Of a stretch of DNA of 9,446 bases, positions 1 to 5,703 are shown piece after piece. The stretch lies in NCBI GenBank assembly GCA_937873555.1, contig CALMWN010000098.1, forward strand, positions 1 to 9,446. The letters are read 5' to 3'. The DNA comes from an uncultured Clostridia bacterium. GTDB lineage: Bacteria > Bacillota > Clostridia > Acetivibrionales > CALMWN01. Position 1 is the stretch's first letter; each line of letters starts with the position of its first letter. A model generated the notes under the pieces. It was not told the origin of the DNA and did no database searches. It worked only from the letters and a program-made list of their open reading frames with translations. A program made the position numbers and the translations under genes.

Positions 1-78
1 AAGTTCTCTCGGAAACCTGTTCCGAGGCTATTTGAATATACATTCACGATGTTTACATAACGTTTTCCCCTCCGTTAT

Positions 79-108
79 ACATATAATTCCACACCACAGG
101 AAATATGT
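79..108. repeat. Hairpin in the transposase leader region
   Basis: ACATAT (79-84) pairs with ATATGT (103-108), and TTCC (87-90) pairs with GGAA (99-102). This gives 10 bp with a 2-nt bulge and an 8-nt loop. It stands just before the orphan Shine-Dalgarno octamer on the plus strand and just before GGAGGGG on the minus strand. Leader hairpins that limit transposase translation are known in some IS4-family elements, but whether this one lies inside the element is not known. Confidence 0.35.
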
Positions 109-244
109 GATACAAGGAGGTATTATAATTTATTTTCACATAAACACCTATAAACATATACAATAGTTATATTTAGCTCTTGACAATTTCATAATCACCC
201 AAAAATGGAAATGAGTGGCATTCTTGCTTACTACATTACATTTT

Positions 245-250
245 GAGGTG
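245..250 (+). promoter_or_regulatory. Ribosome binding site deciding the transposase start
   Basis: GAGGTG lies 8 nt before ATG at 259. The in-frame TTG at 253 would be only 2 nt from it, so ATG 259 is the start. Confidence 0.75.
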
Positions 251-258
251 ATTTGTTT

Positions 259-1803
259 ATGTTACTAACGAAAACTTCCCACGAGCAATACCAAAGCTAC
301 CTTCTCCCGTTCATTCATTCCCAGTACATCTCCAAAAGTGACTTTATGCCTGTCTTGAAAAACCGTAAAGTTATTGTCGCCCTCTTCATTGCTGACCTCT
401 CGGGTATTTTTGACTTCGTAAAGCATACTTACCAAAATACACCCTGGGGCGCTAAGCCAAAGGACGTCGTCGCTTTGTTCCGCTCCCTTATCCTCATGAC
501 TTACCTCGGTTTCTCAAGTATTGATGAATGGGTCGTGGAATTGCATTCAAATCCTTTGCTTGCAGTCTTAAGCGGTTTTCTGCCTCACAATTTTCAGCCT
601 TCCGGCACGGAGGACTTTCTACCCGACACCATACCGGGAGTGGGTACCTTTTACGACTTCCAAAAACGTCTCCTGCTTACTGACAAGCTGTTCCATAAGT
701 CCCATTATCGAAAGCCCCGCAGGAAGAAGAAACTGAAAAAGAAACTGGTCAAAGGTGAAAAACTCAACAATACCCAACCTGGCGTTATCGACCGTCTATG
801 CAAGAGAGTCATTGCCATGGGTGACGCAAAACTTCCAGATTCCTTGGAATCAAGGCTCAATCAGATCCTGAAAGACCTTTTTGTCCTACCTTCCATTGAG
901 CTTGGTATCATGGGCAATGCCGCTAAATTCAATGTTGCTGGTGATTCCACGAATGTTGTCACTGCTGCTTCCTCTTACGGCAAGCGTATTTGTGATTGTA
1001 AATCAAGGGGTATAAAACAGTGTTCCTGCACCCGGTACTACTCCGACTCCAATGCCACTTGGGGTTGGGATAGTACGGACGAGTGCTATTTCTACGGCCA
1101 TGTGTTTCATCTCTTCACTGCCGCAGATTCTCCAAATGACTTACCCATCATCATTAAACCTGTCTCCGCAAAACGCTTTGACGGTGTTACCGGAGTTTTT
1201 GCCTTTAAAGAACTCCTCGATTTATACCCCGAGATATCTTTCTATTCTGCCTCTTTTGACAAGGCCTATGATGCCACAGGCTTCTACAGGCTCGTGACTC
1301 ATCACAGGGTTGCTCCCATTATTGATATCAATGAGCGCCACAAGGAAGCACTCCCTTTACCCAAAGGCTTTGATGACCAAGGATACTTCATTTGTCATGC
1401 TGATTACAGGATGATGAAGGATGGTGTTGACTGGAATCGGCGCCGGCATAAAAACCGCTGTCCCCATGCCGTTGCCCCTAAAAAATATCCTTGTGACAGA
1501 AAATGTTCTCCCAAGCCTTATGGAAGGACTTTTTACAACGACATCGATGACAATCCCAGAATCTTCTGTCCCATCCCTAGGGACTCGGATAAATGGAAGG
1601 CACTTTACAACAAGCGTCCTTCCACCGAACGCTGTAATGATCGCATTAAGAATGACTTTAACGTTAAAAACGCTGGCGTTCGTTCGATTGGAGCTTGGAC
1701 TGTCAAGTTCTTTCTAGGAGCTTTTTGCATGTATCTGGATGCCTGGTACAAACACAGCAACCTAACTATTGTGCATCTGTTCCCGGAACTTAGAGGCATG
1801 TAA
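259..1803 (+). CDS. DDE transposase, IS4-type
   Basis: Predicted 514-residue transposase that would cut and join the ends of its own insertion sequence. The RNase H-like catalytic residues are visible: D229 in VAGDST, D334 in SFDKAYD, and E457 in the stretch Y450-R453-E457-K464. That stretch fits the Y-(2)-R-(3)-E-(6)-K signature of IS4-type enzymes exactly. A strongly basic stretch (about 149-169) probably contacts DNA. A cysteine cluster (C245-x-C247, C255-x-C257) and a second one (C401, C412, C416) interrupt the catalytic domain; they resemble metal-binding clusters that I recall from related Firmicutes transposases. The frame is open from start to stop, so the gene looks functional. The family subgroup is not certain: the protein is longer than many IS4 enzymes, and the cysteine insertions suggest a distinct clade. 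Confidence 0.88.
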   Translation: MLLTKTSHEQYQSYLLPFIHSQYISKSDFMPVLKNRKVIVALFIADLSGIFDFVKHTYQNTPWGAKPKDVVALFRSLILMTYLGFSSIDEWVVELHSNPLLAVLSGFLPHNFQPSGTEDFLPDTIPGVGTFYDFQKRLLLTDKLFHKSHYRKPRRKKKLKKKLVKGEKLNNTQPGVIDRLCKRVIAMGDAKLPDSLESRLNQILKDLFVLPSIELGIMGNAAKFNVAGDSTNVVTAASSYGKRICDCKSRGIKQCSCTRYYSDSNATWGWDSTDECYFYGHVFHLFTAADSPNDLPIIIKPVSAKRFDGVTGVFAFKELLDLYPEISFYSASFDKAYDATGFYRLVTHHRVAPIIDINERHKEALPLPKGFDDQGYFICHADYRMMKDGVDWNRRRHKNRCPHAVAPKKYPCDRKCSPKPYGRTFYNDIDDNPRIFCPIPRDSDKWKALYNKRPSTERCNDRIKNDFNVKNAGVRSIGAWTVKFFLGAFCMYLDAWYKHSNLTIVHLFPELRGM

Positions 1804-1836
1804 CTATTACTGCTCGTTTCATTACCCTTTATCTTA

Positions 1837-1857
1837 AACCTGGGATTCGCTCAGGTT
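1837..1857 (+). terminator. Possible terminator after the transposase
   Basis: AACCTGGG (1837-1844) pairs with CTCAGGTT (1850-1857): 8 bp including one G-U, with a 5-nt loop. It starts 34 nt past the transposase stop. The tail (AGCTTTGCTATTCTCATTTT) is only moderately T-rich, so intrinsic termination is plausible but not strong. It might also act on transcripts leaving fliJ in the other direction. Confidence 0.4.
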
Positions 1858-1934
1858 AGCTTTGCTATTCTCATTTTCAAGGTTCAGTTAAAATTAATCT
1901 ACAAAATTCCACTTATTGGTTCTTTCCAGGCTGT

Positions 1935-1986
1935 TTGTAATTATCTTACATAATTGTTATCGAGTACACTTGTAATTATAACTTAC
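1935..1986. repeat. Imperfect direct repeat straddling the end of fliJ
   Basis: TTGTAATTATCTTAC (1935-1949, outside fliJ) recurs as TTGTAATTAT-AA-CTTAC (1970-1986, inside the last codons of fliJ). All 15 bases match, with two inserted bases in the second copy. The copies are offset by 35 nt and the fliJ stop lies between them. A local duplication or the scar of an insertion is possible. Confidence 0.5.
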
Positions 1987-2400
1987 GATTTCATCATTAA
2001 TCTTTTGTTCATTTTTCAACTGCTGCTTTAAAAACTGCTCATATTTTTTTTCTTTAAGCTTTTCGAGTATTTCCTTTTCCTGCATTGCTTTTATCAGCTG
2101 CTCCCTATAGTTATCGACATTTTGCTGTTGAAATTTAACATTTTCTTTCTGCGTTTCAATCTTCTCTTTCATCATTGATATGTAGGCACTGTACTCACGC
2201 AGCTTTTTAACAGGAATACTACTGAATACTTCCCTGTTCTGTTCTTCGATGATGTCCTCCATTTCCTTTTCATACCTTAGGAGCGCAGCCTTTTCATACT
2301 CAAGTTTTTGAATGGCTTTACCCAGTTCATTCTTGAGATTGTCTTCAAACTGTTTTTTTACATTCAATAAAGTCTGCATTTTAAATACAAATCCCGGCAT
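1957..2400 (-). CDS. fliJ: Flagellar export chaperone/ATPase stalk protein FliJ
   Basis: Soluble 147-residue protein of the flagellar type III export apparatus. In the family, FliJ is a two-helix antiparallel coiled coil that inserts in the centre of the FliI hexamer like the gamma subunit of F1 ATPase and links it to the export gate. Here almost the whole chain from about residue 12 to 135 is charged heptad-rich helix. The opening FxFKMQTLLNVKK matches the usual FliJ start. The C-terminus (DEIVSYNYKCTR) looks natural for the family, so the gene seems complete despite the nearby insertion sequence. ATG lies 1 nt after the fliI stop, so translation is probably coupled; GGGAAGGA upstream is about 12 nt away, a weak ribosome site. 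It is the last recognisable gene of the operon in this window. Confidence 0.88.
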   Translation of the reverse strand: MPGFVFKMQTLLNVKKQFEDNLKNELGKAIQKLEYEKAALLRYEKEMEDIIEEQNREVFSSIPVKKLREYSAYISMMKEKIETQKENVKFQQQNVDNYREQLIKAMQEKEILEKLKEKKYEQFLKQQLKNEQKINDEIVSYNYKCTR

Positions 2401-2401
2401 A

Positions 2402-3715
2402 TCACTTCAGAATCCTTCCCATCAATTCCAGAATCTCTTCAAATGTATAGATGTCATGAGTTCCCTGCTCAAGGAAACCCAAAATATTATCCATCACATC
2501 AATTGAATAATCTATTTTTTCATTACTCCCCTTAACGTAAGCTCCGATATTTATAAGGTCTTCAGCATCCCGGTAAATAGCCATCGTCTTTTTAATCTCA
2601 TTTGCTGTGTTTTTATGCTCCGGAGTGACAATATCGTTCATTACCCTGCTTACACTTCCGAGTACATCAATTGCAGGATATTGGTTCCTGTTTGCCAGAG
2701 ACCTTGAAAGAGCTATATGTCCATCCAGTATACCTCTGGCCGTGTCGGTAACCGGCTCCATCATATCATCGCCATCTACAAGGACCGAGTATAATCCTGT
2801 TATGGAGCCGTTTTGCGAATTACCGGACCTTTCCAGCAGTTTTGGAAGGATGGAAAATACCGACGGGGTGTATCCTCTGGACACCGGCGGTTCTCCTATT
2901 GCCAGCCCTATCTCTCTTTGTGCCATGGCAAAACGGGTAAGCGAATCCATAAGAAGAAGAACATCCTTTCCCTGGTCACGGAAATATTCCGCAACAGCAG
3001 TTGCAAGCAAGGCACCCTTCAACCTTATCAAGGCCGGCTGATCAGAAGTGGCGACAACTACTACCGACCTTTCCAGACCTTCTTCTTTCAAATCCTTCTC
3101 AAGGAATTCCCTTACCTCTCTTCCACGTTCACCTATCAAGGCGATAACATTTATATCAGCCTTCGTATTTCTTGCAATCATACCGATCAATGTGCTTTTT
3201 CCCACTCCGCTTCCTGCAAAGATACCGACTCTCTGCCCCTTGCCTACGGTAAGCAAGCCATCCACGGTCTTAATTCCAAGAGGAAGGGGCTCGGTTATCC
3301 TTTTCCTCAGCAGCGGGTGGGGCGCTGAATTATTTACAGGATAATACGTCTCAATATCTATATCACCCTTCTCGTCCAAGGGGTTTCCCATACCGTCAAT
3401 AACTCTTCCGATAAGCTTTGAACCCACTCCCACCTTCAGTGTACCGCCCGTCGCAACAACCTTGCTTCCAGGACCTATACCGCTCATTTCGCCGAGAGGC
3501 ATGAGAAGGACCTTATTCTCACCAAAACCTACGACCTCTGCGTTTATTATTTTTTTACTTCTGACGGTATGAATCTGGCACAGCTCTCCAATATTCGCCT
3601 CGGGGCCGTCAGACTCGATAGTCAGGCCGACGACCTTTGAAACTCTTCCAAAATATTGAATGAAATCAGATTTTTCAAGAACACTGCGGTACTTGCCAAA
3701 GTCAATACTTGCCAT
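2402..3715 (-). CDS. fliI: Flagellum-specific ATPase FliI
   Basis: Cytoplasmic ATPase that energises unfolding and export of flagellar subunits; it is homologous to the F1 beta subunit and works as a hexamer with FliH and FliJ. The protein has 437 residues, the usual length. The Walker A loop GSGVGKST is at 168-175, the catalytic-glutamate segment IGERGREV around 194-201, Walker B DVLLLMDSLTRFA from 251 with Asp257, and the family signature PPVSRGYTPSVFSILPKLLE around 276-295. The N-terminal beta-barrel domain covers roughly 20-95. I chose ATG at 3715 because GGGGGA (3726-3721) sits 5 nt before it and MASIDFGKYR fits family N-termini. The frame is open 18 codons further up to a TTG at 3769, but that extension is translated spacer repeat. 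fliJ follows after 1 nt. Confidence 0.96.
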   Translation of the reverse strand: MASIDFGKYRSVLEKSDFIQYFGRVSKVVGLTIESDGPEANIGELCQIHTVRSKKIINAEVVGFGENKVLLMPLGEMSGIGPGSKVVATGGTLKVGVGSKLIGRVIDGMGNPLDEKGDIDIETYYPVNNSAPHPLLRKRITEPLPLGIKTVDGLLTVGKGQRVGIFAGSGVGKSTLIGMIARNTKADINVIALIGERGREVREFLEKDLKEEGLERSVVVVATSDQPALIRLKGALLATAVAEYFRDQGKDVLLLMDSLTRFAMAQREIGLAIGEPPVSRGYTPSVFSILPKLLERSGNSQNGSITGLYSVLVDGDDMMEPVTDTARGILDGHIALSRSLANRNQYPAIDVLGSVSRVMNDIVTPEHKNTANEIKKTMAIYRDAEDLINIGAYVKGSNEKIDYSIDVMDNILGFLEQGTHDIYTFEEILELMGRILK

Positions 3716-3897
3716 ATTTTTCCCCCAAAACAAGATTAAGATTGAGATCAAGATTAGGGAAAAGATCAATAGGAATCAATTTTCCAGTGATACTTAATCT
3801 CAATCTTACTTTCTCAATCTTATATACTAATCCAAACCTTGATTCTTGACCCTGCCACATAAAAGCTCAACCTTCAGCCAACAGCCTTATCCCGGTA
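3716..3897 (-). other. fliH-fliI spacer made of degenerate GATTRA hexamers
   Basis: This 182-nt gap is the only long one inside the flagellar operon. On the plus strand, hexamers GATTAA, GATTGA, GATCAA and GATTAG run in register from 3734 to 3757, and another GATCAA in the same phase begins at 3764. On the minus strand, GATTGA and GATTAA units recur across 3795-3822, including two exact copies of TCTCAATCTTA (3798-3808 and 3812-3822). The rest (3823-3897) has no repeat, start codon with ribosome site, or promoter that I can support. The gap ends with the fliI ribosome site GGGGGA. Confidence 0.75.
3737..3808 (-). repeat. Long inverted repeat / RNA hairpin between fliH and fliI
   Basis: On the transcript, TAAGATTGAGATTAAG (3808-3793) pairs with CTTGATCTCAATCTTA (3752-3737): 16 pairs with a single U-G wobble. 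Inside the 40-nt loop GGAAAA and TTTTCC (3758-3763 with 3780-3785) can form an inner 6-bp stem. The structure ends 21 nt before the fliI start. What follows (ATCTTGTTTTGGGGG) is not a clean T-run, so it is a poor terminator. An RNA-processing or stability element, or partial attenuation between fliH and fliI, is more likely. Function is inference; the pairing is directly visible. Confidence 0.7.
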
Positions 3898-4653
3898 CTA
3901 CTTCCCTATCAGCTGCCTGAAGGCCTCCTCTATCCTTTTCAGCCTGGTATCCACACCAGCATCTATGCTTCCGAACCTTGTTTCCAGAATACACGATCCG
4001 GCCTTCATGGATGAGTCTTTTTTGATTTCAATCTCTCCAAGTCCTTCTATCATCGAATGAAGCCTGTCCCTGTTATTAACCAGGAATTCGTAGTCATCTG
4101 CCGAAACCTTTAATACGACATTATCCTTGTTGGCACACTTTTCAAAAGCTTGCTTCACAAGATACAGAATATCTTCCTTATTGAATATTATTTCGGTCCC
4201 GATTACTTTTCTGGCTACATCCAGGATTGTTTCCACTACATCTGCTTCAATACCCGCCAGGACTTCCTTATATTCGATTTTTGCATTTTCCTTAATAAAT
4301 TCTGCTTCCCGGATCAAATCTTCATATTGCTTCCTGGATTCGTTAAGTCCTTCCTCATAGCCCTTGTTCCTTGCTTCAGCTTCAACCTGTATACTGTTCT
4401 GGTGTATTTCCTGTTCGGCATTTTCCATCAATCTGATGACTTCAAATTGAGCTTCCTTGATGATTAAAGCTGCATCTTCCCTTGCCTTTTCCAAAATTTC
4501 CTCTGCACTGACACCTGTACCGGTGGAGGCTTCTTCACTTTCCTGCTCTGTTTCTGCGGCAATCTGCTTTATTGTCTGGAAGTTCAAAGGATTCCTGACT
4601 TGAAAAGGTATTCCCACGTTTACCTGGTAGTTTTTAAACACCTTGTTATACAA
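3898..4653 (-). CDS. fliH: Flagellar assembly protein FliH (export ATPase regulator)
   Basis: Peripheral-stalk-like partner of FliI: in the family it dimerises, binds the FliI N-terminus, holds back ATPase activity and tethers the complex to the C ring. The protein has 251 residues, a usual size. An acidic, low-complexity stretch (about 34-50) is followed by long charged helix (about 50-135, coiled coil, with GYEEG near 99-103). The C-terminal FliH/YscL domain contains DSSMKAGSCILETRFGSIDA (about 213-232) followed by DTRLKRIEEAF, the best family marker. The start is a TTG at 4653, overlapping the end of fliG by 8 nt. It is preferred because GGAGGAG lies 9 nt before it, while the next possible start (GTG, codon 5) is 21 nt from that site and there is no early ATG. 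The overlap implies coupled translation with fliG. Confidence 0.9.
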   Translation of the reverse strand: MYNKVFKNYQVNVGIPFQVRNPLNFQTIKQIAAETEQESEEASTGTGVSAEEILEKAREDAALIIKEAQFEVIRLMENAEQEIHQNSIQVEAEARNKGYEEGLNESRKQYEDLIREAEFIKENAKIEYKEVLAGIEADVVETILDVARKVIGTEIIFNKEDILYLVKQAFEKCANKDNVVLKVSADDYEFLVNNRDRLHSMIEGLGEIEIKKDSSMKAGSCILETRFGSIDAGVDTRLKRIEEAFRQLIGK

Positions 4654-5668
4654 TTATTTCATCTCCTCCGCCTCTGGATATTACAATCTCACCGGCATCT
4701 TCAAGTTTACGTATAACATTTACGATTTTTTGCTGAGCCTCTTCAACATCCTTCAGCCTTACCGGACCCATGAATTCAATATCTTCCTTTATCATCTCCG
4801 CTAAACGTTTGGACATGTTGGCATAGATAACCTTCTGAACCTCTTCCGTCGTTCCCTTCAATGCAACTGCCATCTGGTTGTTGTCAACTTCTCTGAGGAA
4901 TCTCTGTATTGAACGGCTGTCAAGAGTAAGGATATCTTCAAATACGAACATCCTCTTCTTGATTTCTTCCGCAAGATCCGTATCTTCGATTTCAAGGGTT
5001 TCCATGATGTACCTCTCGGTACCCCTGTCAACACTGTTCAATATATCGACTATTGACTGCACACCACCTGCGGCAGTATAATCTTCAGTCACAAATGAAG
5101 ACAGCTTCTTCTCTATAACCCTTTCTACTTCTTTGATTACTTCAGGAGAAGTCCTGTCCATTATGGCTATTCTTCTGGCAACATCCGCCTGTTTGTCCTG
5201 AGGAAGCGCCGAAAGCACTACAGCTGCCTGCTGTGCCTTCAAGTATGAAAGAATAAGTGCTATTGTTTGCGGATGCTCATTTTGAATAGAGTTAAGAAGC
5301 TGCGAAGGGTCAGCCTTTCGAACAAAGTCAAAAGGCCTTACCTGCAGGGAAACCGTAAGCTTGTTTATAACATCGAGGGCCTTTTGAGAGCCAAGCGCCT
5401 TTTCAAGTATCTCCTTGGCATAACTGATACCGCCTTCGGCAATGTATTCCTGTGCAAGGCATATTTGATAGAACTCTTCCATCACCTTTTCCTTTTCTTC
5501 AGGTGAAACAGTTCTTATATTCGCTATTTCAAGCGTCAGCTGTTCTATCTCTTCTTCCTTCAAATGCTTGAATATTTCTGCCGACCTTTCCGGCCCCAGA
5601 GAAATCAACAACATTGCCGCCTTCTCCTTGCCGGTATGTTCAGTCTTGGTTGGTATTGCGCGTGCCAT
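4646..5668 (-). CDS. fliG: Flagellar motor switch protein FliG
   Basis: Rotor protein of the C ring; it attaches to the MS ring and its C-terminal domain meets the MotA stator to produce torque and switching. The protein has 340 residues, the usual length. An N-terminal FliF-binding domain (about 12-100, KAAMLLISLGPE) is followed by the middle domain with the EHPQT motif at 131-135. The hinge MFVF is at 240-243. The torque helix DSRSIQRFLREVDNNQM (about 250-266) keeps the charged residues of the family, and GPVRLKDVEEAQQKIV (301-316) is present. I place the start at ATG 5668, with GGGGTG (5680-5675) 6 nt upstream. A GTG three codons earlier (5677) lies inside that ribosome site and would have none of its own except GGCGGG directly abutting it. 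The stop overlaps the fliH start. Confidence 0.95.
   Translation of the reverse strand: MARAIPTKTEHTGKEKAAMLLISLGPERSAEIFKHLKEEEIEQLTLEIANIRTVSPEEKEKVMEEFYQICLAQEYIAEGGISYAKEILEKALGSQKALDVINKLTVSLQVRPFDFVRKADPSQLLNSIQNEHPQTIALILSYLKAQQAAVVLSALPQDKQADVARRIAIMDRTSPEVIKEVERVIEKKLSSFVTEDYTAAGGVQSIVDILNSVDRGTERYIMETLEIEDTDLAEEIKKRMFVFEDILTLDSRSIQRFLREVDNNQMAVALKGTTEEVQKVIYANMSKRLAEMIKEDIEFMGPVRLKDVEEAQQKIVNVIRKLEDAGEIVISRGGGDEIIV
4663..4669 (-). promoter_or_regulatory. fliH ribosome binding site inside fliG
   Basis: GGAGGAG, 9 nt before TTG 4653, is formed by the codons of the Gly-Gly-Gly-Asp run near the FliG C-terminus. It decides the TTG start. An ATG within reach (ATG AAA TAA) hits a stop after two codons, so it cannot be the start. 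Confidence 0.7.
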
Positions 5669-5703
5669 AACCTTCACCCCGCCAATATTTTTAAAGCCTT
5701 AAA

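Larger units (their letters stand above)
1..258. other. Non-coding region left of the transposase
   Basis: No convincing complete gene lies here. On the plus strand a perfect Shine-Dalgarno octamer (AAGGAGGT, 114-121) has no start codon at usable distance, a TATAAT hexamer sits at 124-129, and TTGACA at 180-185 lacks a matching -10. TTTACA (52-57) and TATACA (76-81) with 18 nt between them are the only spaced promoter-like pair, and a weak one. On the minus strand GGAGGGG (73-67) is followed 8 nt later by ATG (58-56) and at once by TAA. In the same frame a second ATG (43-41) opens MYIQIASEQVSERT, which runs off the left edge. This could be the beginning of the next flagellar gene, but 14 codons are too few to identify it. 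A 7-bp perfect stem (8-14 with 20-26) lies inside that open frame. Confidence 0.5.
245..1860 (+). mobile_element. Insertion sequence, IS4-type, ends not resolved
   Basis: The range given is the minimum: ribosome site, transposase and trailing hairpin. The single-gene layout and the DDE transposase with the IS4 signature make an insertion sequence likely. I searched by eye for terminal inverted repeats between 1-258 and 1804-1960 and found none that hold up. The best short matches are described under findings and rejections. The element is convergent with the flagellar operon and lies between fliJ and whatever follows it. The element could reach further in both directions, up to about position 1950 on the right. 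Confidence 0.6.

Noticed and set aside
8..26. CTCGGAA/TTCCGAG hairpin as a terminator
   Set aside because: A perfect 7-bp stem with a 5-nt loop, but neither side has a T-run, and it lies inside an open frame on the minus strand.
180..208. TTGACA at 180-185 as the transposase -35 box
   Set aside because: The hexamer at 17 nt (AAATGG) is no -10, and the nearby CATAAT is only 4 nt away.
206..1879. TGGAAATGAG (206-215) and CTCATTTTCA (1870-1879) as terminal inverted repeats
   Set aside because: Nine of ten bases pair and the 1.67-kb span would suit the element, but similarity stops at once on both sides and no target duplication flanks them.
2813..3328. Plus-strand open frames of 171 and 144 codons opposite fliI
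   Set aside because: They lie wholly antisense to the conserved FliI ATPase core, have no ribosome site and no recognisable protein features.
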